From Odiellus spinosus (Eukaryota; Arthropoda; Arachnida; Opiliones; Phalangiidae): DNA of 64,000 nt. The translations under genes were made by a program, and so were the position numbers. The notes below the pieces were generated by a model. It worked only from the letters and a program-made list of their open reading frames with translations, was not told the DNA's origin and searched no databases. The stretch is taken from assembly GCA_963920705.1 (NCBI GenBank), contig OY987239.1, forward strand, positions 7,555,871-7,619,870, given 5' to 3'. Shown piece by piece: positions 55,224 to 64,000 of this stretch. The stretch's first letter is position 1; each line of letters begins with the position of its first letter.

Positions 55224-58200
55224 TCAGTTCAGTGAGATATTTTTGTGCAAAGGCTTGACATTTTGTTTGCGAGAAAGACCTAGGCGCAAACCACGACGAA
55301 TGTGTCCAGTTTCAATAGTAGAGTTTTTTTTTAAATTGTCGGTCCATAGGAATTGCGAGTTTTTTAACGCGGTTTTAAACTTATTCGGATCGTTTTCGAT
55401 ATTTGAAGTGTACGCATATTTTACAAGGATGGAATCTTTTTGTTCTAGGCTTGAAGTCTCATGTTGGAGGTTTAAAGTCTCGTCTTGTTGGAGGTTTAAA
55501 GTCTGGTCTTGTTGGAGGTTTAAAGTCTGGTCTTGTTGGAGGTTTAAAGTCTGGTCTTGTTGTAGGTTTAAAGTCTGATCTTGTTGGAGGTTTAAAGTCT
55601 GATCTTGTTGGAGGTTTAAAGTCTGGTCTTGTTGGAGGTTTAAAGTCTGGTCTTGTTGGAGGTTTAAAGTCTGGTCTTTTTGGAGGTTTAAAGTCTGGTC
55701 TTTTTGGAGGTTTAAAGTCTGGTCTTTTTGGAGGTTTAAAGTCTGGTCTTTTTGGAGGTTTAAAGTCTGGTCTTGTTGGAGGTTTAAAGTCTGGTCTTGT
55801 TGGAGGTTTAAAGTCTGGTCTTGTTGGAGGTTTAAAGTCTGGTCTTGGAGGTTTAAAGTCTGGTCTTGGAGGTTTAAAGTCTGGTCTTGTTGGAGGTTTA
55901 AAGTCTGGTCTTGTTGGAGGTTTAAAGTCTGGTCTTGTTGGAGGTTTAAAGTCTGGTCTTGTTGGAGGTTTAAAGTCTGGTCTTGTTGGAGGTTTAAAGT
56001 CTGGTCTTGTTGGAGGTTTAAAGTCTGGTCTTGTTGGAGGTTTAAAGTCTGGTCTTGTTGGAGGTTTAAAGTCTGGTCTTGTTGGAGGTTTAAAGTCTGG
56101 TCTTGTTGGAGGTTTAAAGTCTGGTCTTGTTGGAGGTTTAAAGTCTGGTCTTGTTGGAGGTTTAAAGTCTGGTCTTGTTGGAGGTTTAAAGTCTGGTCTT
56201 GTTGGAGGTTTAAAGTCTGATCTTGTTGGAGGTTTAAATTCTGATCTTGTTGGAGGTTTAAAGTCTGATCTTGTTGGAGGTTTAAAGTCTGATCTTGTTG
56301 GAGGTTTAAAGTCTGATCTTGTTGGAGGTTTAAAGTCTGATCTTGTTGGAGGTTTAAAGTCTGATCTTGTTGGAGGTTTAAAGTCTGATCTTGTTGGAGG
56401 TTTAAAGTCTGATCTTGTTGGAGGTTTAAAGTCTGATCTTGTTGGAGGTTTAAAGTCTGATCTTGTTGGAGGTTTAAAGTCTGATCTTGTTGGAGGTTTA
56501 AAGTCTGATCTTGTTGGAGGTTTAAAGTCTGATCTTGTTGGAGGTTTAAAGTCTGATCTTGTTGGAGGTTTAAAGTCTGGTCTTGTTGGAGGTTTAAAGT
56601 CGCGTCTTGGAGGTTTGAATTAGCTTCTTGTAAAAGGTTTGAAGTCGCGTCTTGTAGGAGGTTTAACGTTCCATATATTTCAAGACTTGAAGTCAAATTT
56701 TCTATGTTTAAAGTCGCTTTTTTCTCTATACTTTCATTATTTGTAGTTTGTGGGATCCAGATGTTGATGTTAAGTGCTCCAATAACCACTGGTTTTAGGT
56801 TTAACAAATCATTTGAAGTTGGAATGAAAATAATTTCTAGTTCGTGGAGTATAGCGTGAATTTTCGTGTTAACGTTAACTCGTGTTTCGAATTCAGATTT
56901 TGAACTTGAAGTTGAAGTTACAACAGTGTCAGATACCTCTGAACTTGGAAGATAAACTATCATTCCTTCGACATCAATGTACGCAGATGAGTTGGAAAAT
57001 GAGGATTGCCAATCCAAAGGTTGAGAATGTGAACAAATACTGGTAGATGGAGTTGTTCCGAGTTCCAAATTCTCCTGTAGTTCATTAACTTTATTTGGAA
57101 TGACTACTATTGAGGATTCTAGCTCGGTTTGTTTCGAACTTAAAGAAATAACTGGTGTTTTAACGGAGTTTTGCGTTTCCCAAGTTTTCCCTACTTCGAC
57201 TTGCGAGTACTTAATCGCGTAAAGAGTTGCCTCTGTTCGTTTCGAAATTCTTTCGAGTTTTGGTTCGGATACGTTTGAAAATGAATCGATGATTGCATTC
57301 TGATTGGGTAGCTCTAATAAAAATCTCTTAGGGCGAACAGTGGCCAGGTGCTGGTGTTTCAAATTTTCTGAATATATATAAATCGAAGATTGATTTGAAA
57401 TTTTTGATTCAATTGACATCAATTTGGCGCGTTTTGGTCTACTTGGGCCTTCAAACCATTCGTTTGAAAATCTAGGTCTTTTCAAATTTGCCAATCCCTT
57501 AGCGGTTGATTGAAATACTGGATTTCGATTGCTTCTCAAAAATGGCCTCGTCATTTCAAGGAGGTAACTGATTAGTCCGTTATCAAGTTTGAAGTTCAAA
57601 GTTCCCAGTGGAGTTTGATTCGGATCAGAAACTCGAACAACCACGTTGGATAATGAAGACTGTAGGTGAACTCCAGAAAGAGTAAAACAATTCGATTTGG
57701 TCACACTTTTCAATAACTCTCGAGCTCCTGACAAGTGTACATCTGATATGTTCAGGATATAGGTTGAGTTGGTTCCATCCGAGGATTCGTTGTACGTTTT
57801 AACGATTGGATATGCGGATGAGTTGCCTGTTTCAAGTTTTTTGGATGCAGTTGATAAGACAATGTCTTCAAACCCGTTGTATGTGGATAAATTATGGTCT
57901 TCGATTTCCTTTGAATCAATTTTTTCAGAAAAGTCGTCGAATTTTTGGTTTGCCACGCAATTAGAAGGTATTTGCTGAAAAAAGCCCGCAAAATCGACTA
58001 TTTTTGGTAAATTTTGCCGGGATAAGTTCTTTTTAATCTCGCTTGACTGAGATAAATCCTCTTCAATCACTTCCAATTCATTTTCCGCTGATAAATCGGA
58101 AATTTCCATTAAAGTAGTTTCCATTTCCATCGTAAAGTCATCCTTTTCAGAGATAGTAGATTGTGTGCCATAATTTTCGTTTGCAATAACTGTAGTACAA

Positions 58201-58619
58201 TACGAATCCGAACTTTCTGACGTCGATATAACTTCGACTTCGACGCCAATTGTAGACAAACTATCGATTTCATCCTTAGAAAAGGTCCGTGAACCCTCTT
58301 CGATCCCCAAACATTCATAATTTGGAACCAAATTCTGTGTTTCGACTAAGCCACTTCCAAAATCGACAAGAATCTTACTTGGTACAACTTGTTCGATGAT
58401 GTTATTCGATTTTTCCAAGTGATCGGCAACGAAATTCGACTTGCACTGGTCATCAATTATCCAAGTTTTTCGATGGGTCGAACTCGAAGACGAGGGAAAT
58501 TCTTGTTGACCCCATGCTTTTGGATTATTAGGATTAACTTCTTCGACTGAATCTCTAATAAATAAGTCATCGTATAATGAGTTAAAATCGTCCTCGGTGT
58601 ATTCCGATGGTCTTGTCAT
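55224..58619 (-). CDS. Orphan protein of 1131 residues with about 48 octapeptide repeats, intronless
   Basis: A single open frame starts at the ATG at 58619. Residues 1-230 are acidic and Ser-rich (MTRPSEYTEDDFNSLYDDL..). Residues about 370-430 hold basic clusters (KRPRFSNEWFEGPSRPKRAK) that could act as a nuclear localisation signal. Residues about 660-1050 are a tandem array of QTLNLQQD. The last 80 residues are basic (HIRRGLRLGLSRK). There is no signal peptide, membrane segment or known domain. The protein is probably largely disordered, while the repeat pattern (Leu at regular places in a Gln/Asp background) could form a solenoid or coil. A TATA box lies about 62 bases upstream. Function unknown; I know no homologue. 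All repeat units are in frame, including two 21-bp units, which favours a translated gene. Confidence 0.8.
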   Translation of the reverse strand: MTRPSEYTEDDFNSLYDDLFIRDSVEEVNPNNPKAWGQQEFPSSSSSTHRKTWIIDDQCKSNFVADHLEKSNNIIEQVVPSKILVDFGSGLVETQNLVPNYECLGIEEGSRTFSKDEIDSLSTIGVEVEVISTSESSDSYCTTVIANENYGTQSTISEKDDFTMEMETTLMEISDLSAENELEVIEEDLSQSSEIKKNLSRQNLPKIVDFAGFFQQIPSNCVANQKFDDFSEKIDSKEIEDHNLSTYNGFEDIVLSTASKKLETGNSSAYPIVKTYNESSDGTNSTYILNISDVHLSGARELLKSVTKSNCFTLSGVHLQSSLSNVVVRVSDPNQTPLGTLNFKLDNGLISYLLEMTRPFLRSNRNPVFQSTAKGLANLKRPRFSNEWFEGPSRPKRAKLMSIESKISNQSSIYIYSENLKHQHLATVRPKRFLLELPNQNAIIDSFSNVSEPKLERISKRTEATLYAIKYSQVEVGKTWETQNSVKTPVISLSSKQTELESSIVVIPNKVNELQENLELGTTPSTSICSHSQPLDWQSSFSNSSAYIDVEGMIVYLPSSEVSDTVVTSTSSSKSEFETRVNVNTKIHAILHELEIIFIPTSNDLLNLKPVVIGALNINIWIPQTTNNESIEKKATLNIENLTSSLEIYGTLNLLQDATSNLLQEANSNLQDATLNLQQDQTLNLQQDQTLNLQQDQTLNLQQDQTLNLQQDQTLNLQQDQTLNLQQDQTLNLQQDQTLNLQQDQTLNLQQDQTLNLQQDQTLNLQQDQTLNLQQDQTLNLQQDQTLNLQQDQNLNLQQDQTLNLQQDQTLNLQQDQTLNLQQDQTLNLQQDQTLNLQQDQTLNLQQDQTLNLQQDQTLNLQQDQTLNLQQDQTLNLQQDQTLNLQQDQTLNLQQDQTLNLQQDQTLNLQQDQTLNLQDQTLNLQDQTLNLQQDQTLNLQQDQTLNLQQDQTLNLQKDQTLNLQKDQTLNLQKDQTLNLQKDQTLNLQQDQTLNLQQDQTLNLQQDQTLNLQQDQTLNLQQDQTLNLQQDQTLNLQQDQTLNLQQDETLNLQHETSSLEQKDSILVKYAYTSNIENDPNKFKTALKNSQFLWTDNLKKNSTIETGHIRRGLRLGLSRKQNVKPLHKNISLN
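55451..56640 (-). repeat. Coding minisatellite, 24-bp unit, about 48 copies
   Basis: On the minus strand the unit encodes QTLNLQQD. Most units are exact. Variants: two 21-bp units (QTLNLQD, near 55838-55880), four consecutive units with Lys for Gln (55675-55765), and a third-position change GAC/GAT in the Asp codon that splits the array into blocks (GAT at about 56215-56570, GAC at about 55600-56210). The block pattern shows growth by copying runs of several units. Confidence 0.93.
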
Positions 58620-58680
58620 GTTTTTCTTGACAATAAATAAACAACTTTCAAGTAATTATAGATTTTAATGATAATTCTTT

Positions 58681-58690
58681 CTTTTATATA
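58681..58690 (-). promoter_or_regulatory. Probable TATA box of the octapeptide gene
   Basis: On the minus strand the sequence reads TATATAAAAG, 62-71 bases ahead of the ATG at 58619. The spacing leaves a 5' leader of about 30-40 bases, which is usual for a TATA-driven intronless gene. Confidence 0.55.
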
Positions 58691-59139
58691 AGTGCCAACC
58701 AACGAAGTATTTACTTAATTCGCCCGCTTCCTCTTGTATGAGCGGGTCAGCACTATGCAGAGTAAATTTATTCTGAAAAGGGCTGAACATATACCTTTAA
58801 TAATGTGTGATATGACAAATTGTCCCACATGTTTTTAGTCGTCTAAATATGATTTGTTAAATCGTTATTTATTATCTGCGAATTTACCGATAGAGGTCTG
58901 AACTTAAAAATATAAATTCCGTGCGGAAATTCCTAACCATAGGTCTTATGTTAAGCAACTTTCAACAAGAGAATATTCAACGACATGCTAATTTTGGTTC
59001 ATGAAAGCTCGGTTAAAAAGAGACGTTTAACATTAGATTTGAAGTTTTCAATAAAAAATCCAAATTTTAATATTGTCCAAAATGTCATGGAATATGTTAT
59101 TCAGTTGTTAAACGCTGTTTTTCATAAATTTTATAACTA
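58691..59139. other. Intergenic, nothing recognised
   Basis: Upstream flank of the octapeptide gene; no gene or repeat end seen. Confidence 0.5.
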
Positions 59140-59530
59140 TCCATCTATTTAAATCCGTCAGGAGTCCGGCTACAGAATTCTGCAACTTTATGCCGTCTGC
59201 TTGTTTTTGTAAGTTCTTCAATCTTCACCCGCTGTCAACGGATGTGTAGTCCGGTTTTCAAAGTGTTTCTCGCGGTCTTATAGTCTACTTTTATGATAAT
59301 CAGTAATAATTAGCGTAAGTTGCGTCTATTTATTACAGTTTTTCGCTGGACTATCGTGAAATGAATTCAAGTTATCGAAATAAGTTAAAAATGAATCTAC
59401 GAGTTTTTGATAAAGCATTGAATCGGCGGTTTTTCGCAACTGTTCTCGTGACGGCATTTAAGTGTTATGAAGTTTTGGAAAGCTACACATGTTCCTGGTC
59501 CTATTTGGTGAGTGAATTTTAATTAAAATA
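59140..59530 (+). repeat. Dispersed duplicate, right copy (inverted relative to 185-595)
   Basis: Shares ACTATCCATCTATTTAAATC, GCAGACGGCATAAAG-like, GTGTTTCTCGCGGTCTTA and CTGGACTATCGTGAAATGAA with the complement of the left copy. Confidence 0.8.
59361..59507 (+). pseudogene. Diverged copy of the 232-350 membrane-anchor exon
   Basis: ATG at 59361 opens MNSSYRNKLKMNLRVFDKAL, which matches the left copy (MNSKYRNKLKTNLRVFDKAL). After the first 33 codons the two part: one extra base here (ATTTAAGTG against ATTTAGTG) shifts the frame through the hydrophobic segment, and the donor used at 232 is altered. A later donor (TTTG/GTGAGT at 59508) remains open. No downstream exon was found on this strand, so it is more likely a dead duplicate than a second gene. 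Confidence 0.5.
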
Positions 59531-59859
59531 TTTTCCGTTAGATTTTCGAATAAGTAGCGGGCCCTAGCAACAATTCCAATCGTTTAAATTAATCGTAAAA
59601 TAGGCTTAACAAAGATCCGTAGAGATCGTATGATTTGATCCCCGGCCAACGTTTTTAAAAGTGTTGGATTCTATACTCACGCCCATTTTTTCTACATGTT
59701 AATTTTGTTTAAGGCCAGCTTTCGAGAAATTTTAGGCCCATTTCCTCCAATTTTGGGTGCAATTGTCAAATATTCCAACTGAGTATGGCATCGCCACTGC
59801 TCTTCAATATATATTACACTTCCTATAAATCTCCAATGTTTTAAACATGTAAAACTAAT

Positions 59860-59945
59860 ATGACTTAATTTCGTACCTTAATCATCCTATAATTATCCTA
59901 TAATACCTATTATTTTTTGTGGACTTTGGACTGGGAGTCCTGAGG
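59860..59945. mobile_element. Right-end fragment of a family F element
   Basis: CCTATAATTATCC.. CCTATAATACC.. then GGACTGGGAGTCCTG, matching the last 80 bp of family F with several changes. Confidence 0.6.
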
Positions 59946-60383
59946 TTTTATCATTCAACCATAATTATATTCTATTCTCCACACCCTCATTGTAATAATG
60001 TGGATGCCTACAATAGTTTTAGTGTTTTAAAACCAAAAGTGCCGTAAAAAACAAGTTTATGATTACCTATACTTCGCTTGAAACCAGCCTAAATAGCCTT
60101 TAAGGCGGTATTCAATGGGTAACTGACCAAAAAGGGTCATTTGTTATTCTTATTATCAAGCGAACCACAAACACTATCAGTTCGTGGTTTTCACTTAAAT
60201 TCAAATTATAATCTTTTTTGTAATTTTGGTAATTATAATATGAGAGGTTAGCGAATCTTGTTTAAAAAAAACTGATCAAAATTTGATCATTTCTGTACAC
60301 GTTATGATATCGCTAGAGATCTGACGAATCACAAAGGTCAGACGTAGTTCGATGTATAATTACATCAAAAATGTCATCGTGAA

Positions 60384-60621
60384 CAGGGACGGAAATAAGA
60401 AATTTTTCTTATTGGACAAATGTCCAGTAACCCCCCTTAAAAATTCAAAAGTTATCGGACATTTAACAAAATTACCGGACAATGCTACATTTCTTGTATT
60501 GAATAGTACTTTTTTTTATCGGACATTTGTCCAGTGACCCCTTCTTAAAAAAAAAAAGTTATCGGACATTTGGAAAATTTATCGGACAATGACCAGTGAC
60601 TTGTGCTTATTTCCGTCCCTG
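60384..60621. mobile_element. hAT-type MITE, CAGGGACGGAAATAAG ends, copy 2
   Basis: 238 bp, the same length as the copy at 19145 and nearly identical to it. Flanked by ATCGTGAA and ATTGTGAA, an 8-bp duplication with one change. Confidence 0.9.
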
Positions 60622-60870
60622 ATTGTGAACAAAGACCCAGAAGGACCTGTTATGATTTCAGATGACTCAAGTGACAGATATTAAATTTTCTTTTAAAACG
60701 TGAAATTTAATTATAATCACAATCTGACAGGATTTAGAAAACTTATTTCAAAACAGCTGATTTTATTCACTCGCAAATGTTTAAGAAAAAACATAACAGA
60801 TGATTTTCTCCCATTGACCCTAATTGGCCTAATTATTTTTCATGGAAAACCTGTATTGAACTGTTTTCTT

Positions 60871-61246
60871 AAAGGCCCTATCTGCTCTGAAATTGCCCGT
60901 TTAAAATGCTCTTCTCTTCTGCACTCATCTTAGCTTTGACTGTACAATTTGTTTTGTACAACGTCGTCTGCTAAGCTAGAGAAAAAGGCGACATTAAAGG
61001 AGATTTAAAAACCGCCGATAGTCCCTTTAAAGCCCGAAAAGCCACGACTCGTTAAAAATACTCTCCGGTTTATAAGAATGGAGATCTAAAAGGGCCTATT
61101 TGCGTTTTAATAAAGCCCCTTTATAGTCGCCTTGTTTTCTAGCTTAGCAGACGACGTTGACCGTATCAAATGTACAGTCAAAGCTAGTTGGTGTGCATAA
61201 GGGAAAAGCATTTTAAAGGGCAAATTTCAGAGCAGATATATCTTTT
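60871..61246. mobile_element. Palindromic MITE, AAAGGCCCTATCTGCTCTG ends
   Basis: The arms pair almost throughout: GCCCTATCTGCTCTGAAAT, AGCTTTGACTGTAC and CGTCGTCTGCTAAGCTAGA at the left with their complements at the right, around a stem GGAGA. About 376 bp, no gene. A 40-bp end fragment is at 34543. Confidence 0.8.
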
Positions 61247-61452
61247 AAGTTATTCGTAATACCTTTTTTTAGGAAAACCTTATGATTTTATTGATGATTC
61301 CATTAAGAGACCAATAATTAGCGCTAAAATTCTTAAATAATTAGATTGTTTTTGGCCATTCGCAGCCTAATACTAAATAACCCTTTACTATCGCCTTATT
61401 GCTCCACGAGCAATACAAGTCCTAGTCAACGTTCAGCTGTCTAACACTCGCC

Positions 61453-61717
61453 AATGGTTGCTATCATAAAAAAGGATGAGCTTACTTGCCGTCGACGTTA
61501 TCAGCTTCGTCATAGCTTGTAAAGCTCATAGCGCTCGTGAGCTAAGGTCGGCCCTCGGGTCTCTCCTGAGTGACTTCTGAGTCATCTAGCCCCTAGCGTT
61601 TTATGAAAACGGAAATAACTGCCCAGTATAACCTTAACGCCACGTCATTTCGTGACGTAGTTAGCAACATTCGAACAGGATGTCCCACCCACAAGTGTTT
61701 TTATAATATCAACTATT
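61453..61717. mobile_element. MITE with AATAGTTGATAT ends, copy 2
   Basis: Matches 3621-3924 from TAAAGCTCATAG to TTTATAATATCAACTATT. The left end is diverged (AATGGTTGCTATCATAAAA) and about 40 bp of the interior are missing. Confidence 0.75.
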
Positions 61718-61867
61718 GCGTGTACTGGATTTCAAAATAATCAGTTTTCCATAGTACATAATTTTGGCAAATGTCCGTCCCATCGCCTAGGCATACCCAA
61801 AATTAATGAAGACGTAATGATTTTTTAATCTACTTAATTTATTAAATTTTAATTACGCAAATTACAT

Positions 61868-63433
61868 TTAATGCCAAGTGTTTAAATTATCTTCTTGAGG
61901 ACATTTTGACCTTGCTAAATTTGAAATAGATATCAGTTCCCGTTGCTGGGATGGCGAGACGTGATGTAATACCATAAGATATAAGAAATTACACAGTTGC
62001 CAGTTATGACTATTTACGGCAAACCTGGCGCTACTTATCGGGCGAATACCTAAATTTCTCGCTAGTACACCCACGAAAGCGTCCTCATTCGGAAAAGGCT
62101 TAACTTTTCTCGCCTCTGAGAGCAAATTGTAGAGAACGTCGCGACTTATAACGTAACCGATCCCGCTGGCGTAGGGCGGGTAGGTCGGTTCGCTAAACAG
62201 TTCCTCGCTAACGAACCAATTGCTTTTAGAGTCTCTTATTACTGGTGATTCCCAGTTTACACGTCCGACGTAGACGTTATTTGAATTATATTCGTATTCC
62301 GTAAGATGGTTTAGCAATAACGGAACGTTAACGAAACAATCGTCGTCGGTTTTTAATAAAAATTTCGGACGGCACATTCTTGACGCCCACGCCAATCCGT
62401 TCAGTACTTTGATTGTTAGATTTCGATAAGTGTCGAGGTATTTGCCGACTAGAGCGTCACCCGTGGCTAGTTCTTCGGTTTCGACCAAGGCATTAACGGT
62501 TAAAGATTCGCTTTGGCCGATCAGAAAAATGGATGTAGCCCATGAGTTGTGAACGAACTGGGGGCGACCTGCAAAGAGTTGGTTAAGATTAGTTTTAGAT
62601 ACGTTGGAGATACGTGGCTTTGACAGTAAACCTCCCTTCCTACCACACCTTGAGACTGGAGGTCACGTGTGTGATGCTTATGTATTTGGTTTCTAAAAAT
62701 TTGCAAAATTGTGCTGTTCCGCGCATTTTTAGAAATATGATTGGAAATGTATACCAAGGTTGGTCGACTCACAGTCAGTAGTTTAATGTTATGTATTTAA
62801 ACTTAGTTCTATCTCCCGTGGACCGTCTATTTCTGCTCGTGTGCTCGATTTTAGGGAACCCGGGCAGGAATAGCCAGCGACTTATGGAGGCTAAATATGT
62901 CCTGGTTCCTGGCTATTTCTGAACGGGCCCCGGGCGCATTTAGCCTCGTGTAAGTCGCTGGCAATTTGTTAGCCTATTCAGGCACGAATAGACACGCCAT
63001 AGATATGGCAACACCAAAAACCTTTCCAAATATTTGAGAATTTTAGCCAATTGGAAGCTTACTTACCCCAGGTTTTTCTAATTACGTTTCTTCTATGAAA
63101 ATGATCTGGTGCCGAAGTGACCATAATAAGTAGCATAGATCCTATTGGACAGTTGGGAAAACCAGTTTTTCCATCAATCTGATCCCATATTGGTACCGTA
63201 TTGATGTCATTTCCGGTCAGTGTTCGATTCTGGTTCTTCTTAACTTTCGTCTTGCATTCGGTACCAGTGGCCTTTTTCGTGATTTCTCCAATCAAGTCGA
63301 TTTTTTCCATCTCACGGCGTAGATGCATTTGTCGCCTTATATCATCTTTGTAAGAAATTTTGAACTTAATGTTAAGTTTAAACCAACTGATAGCATTTGG
63401 TTCGCTTGATAATAGGTACGACCAAGAATCCAT
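61868..63433 (-). CDS. Beta-1,3-galactosyltransferase (GT31 family), N-terminal anchor exon not in view
   Basis: Golgi enzymes of this family transfer galactose or N-acetylglucosamine in beta-1,3 linkage from a UDP-sugar. Exons 63067-63433 and 61868-62568 join in phase (G/GT) to 355 residues. Family motifs in order: HFHRRNVIRKTWG (residues about 110-122), FLIG, a variant of the E..GD..DTY.NLT block (ATGDALVGKYLDTYRNLTIK), the metal-binding DDD in FLLKTDDDCFVN, YPPYASGIGYVISRDVLYNL, and EDAFVGVLARNLGI. The catalytic part is complete. The ATG at 63433 directly follows an in-frame TGA and gives no hydrophobic anchor, which a type II Golgi enzyme needs, so an upstream exon is expected to the right of this point or beyond the window. 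Which acceptor sugar it uses cannot be told. Confidence 0.9.
62850..62995. repeat. Inverted repeat in the galactosyltransferase intron
   Basis: AGCCAGCGACTTATGGAGGC pairs with GCCTCGTGTAAGTCGCTGGC across a G/C-rich loop holding CGGGCCCCGGG. About 145 bp. No flanking duplication was seen. Confidence 0.65.
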
Positions 63434-63739
63434 TCAGGTTCCATAAGAATATGGGAGCATAGCTTTAGCCTCTGGTACCATCCTCCCAAACTTTGTAACA
63501 AAAGTTCGTCTGCAATTTTCGCAACATTTGTACGCTTAGATCTTTTTTCGGTCGGCTCCATTTTTATTACCCAAAATATTATGTCAAGGTCGTTAGTGGC
63601 GTGGGTTAATAATAGATGTCAGGAGCGATTTACTTGAAAAATCGATTCGAAGCGGACGAACTTTTGCTACAAAGTTTGGGAGGATGGTTATTGAATCGCG
63701 GCCCTCCTATATTCTTATGGAACCTGAATGGATTCTTAA
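63424..63739. repeat. Inverted pair of about 90 bp with a 137-bp spacer
   Basis: On the minus strand 63513-63424 and on the plus strand 63651-63739 both read GCGGACGAA/GCAGACGAA, then CAAAGTTTGGGAGGATGG and ATATTCTTATGGAACCTGAA. The start codon proposed for the galactosyltransferase lies at the edge of one arm. The shared open frame (ADELLLQSLGGW) is not one I recognise. Confidence 0.75.
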
Positions 63740-63796
63740 TACCACTACATACCTCTTCATACTTACTACATACCACTACAAACTACTACATAGCAC

Positions 63797-64000
63797 CAGA
63801 GGTATATAATAACCCCCTTCGGGGGGAAGTATGAAAGCCCCTATACTACCAATGCTAAAAATCACGAACAACAAGTGCCCGCTGCTGACTATCTAGGCCA
63901 CTAGCTCGCGCTGGACTTCTCAATGTCGCTACTCTAGTAAATGGTCTTTGTATAAACAAGACGGCTCGATTTGTGTTTAGATCTTCCTGTCTCAGGAGTC
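63797..64000 (+). mobile_element. Family E element, copy 3, runs off the right edge
   Basis: Starts CAGAGGTATATAATAACC and follows the complement of the right half of 21429-21846 through GCTGCTGACTATCTAGGCC and AAACAAGACGGCTCGATTTG. The other end would lie beyond base 64000. Confidence 0.82.

Noticed and set aside
55451-56640. Regular array resembling a CRISPR locus
   Set aside because: Units are contiguous with no spacers, encode an octapeptide in frame, and the host is a eukaryote.
63616-63834. Plus-strand frame with ADELLLQSLGGW
   Set aside because: It spans one arm of the inverted pair and a family E end; the shared peptide is explained by the duplication and I know no family with it.

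Overview
The window is nuclear DNA from an arthropod, most likely an insect. It is AT-rich, its genes are split by spliceosomal introns with GT..AG ends, and the space between exons is filled with short non-autonomous DNA transposons. Gene identities were read by splicing conserved segments by eye, so exon ends rest on splice-site and phase agreement and not on transcripts.

Layout, left to right. At 232-350 (-) lies the first coding exon of a type II membrane protein whose gene runs off the left edge; a diverged copy sits in opposite orientation at 59361-59507 (+). Next come two tightly packed minus-strand genes: DALRD3 (6008-15569, a tRNA-binding partner in tRNA-Arg m3C formation) and PBDC1 (15656-18639, homologue of the eEF1A chaperone Chp1). 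After a 1.7-kb divergent intergenic region, the plus strand carries one very large gene, abnormal spindle (asp/ASPM, 20378-44325). It has 19 exons and about 2505 residues: an ASH domain, two calponin-homology domains, about 50 IQ motifs and a helical C-terminus. Downstream are an unrecognised three-exon gene (coding 48745-53170, +), an intronless orphan gene with about 48 copies of an octapeptide (55224-58619, -), and a GT31 beta-1,3-galactosyltransferase (61868-63433, -) that lacks its membrane-anchor exon here.

The rest is repeat. I separate at least a dozen families of MITEs and fold-back elements. The main ones are a 337-bp family (nine copies, each with a 7-bp target duplication), a fold-back family ending in CCCTTACC (16 copies), hAT-like families with 8-bp duplications, Harbinger-like elements with 3-bp duplications and TTAA-flanked palindromes. 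Many are nested, so relative ages can be read. One short fossil of a Ty3/gypsy-type LTR retrotransposon lies in a DALRD3 intron. A Pol III-like sequence resembling the 5' part of 7SL RNA follows asp.

The genes do not form a pathway. asp is a spindle-pole and cytokinesis protein, PBDC1 and DALRD3 both serve translation, and the galactosyltransferase acts in the Golgi. I found no CRISPR array, tRNA gene, rRNA gene or intact autonomous transposon. The most notable items are the octapeptide gene, the PBDC1/DALRD3 overlap with matching splice phases, a 69-bp phase-neutral intron in asp, a 429-bp duplication inside the IQ array, and three MITE families sharing CA..TG ends and 7-bp target duplications.
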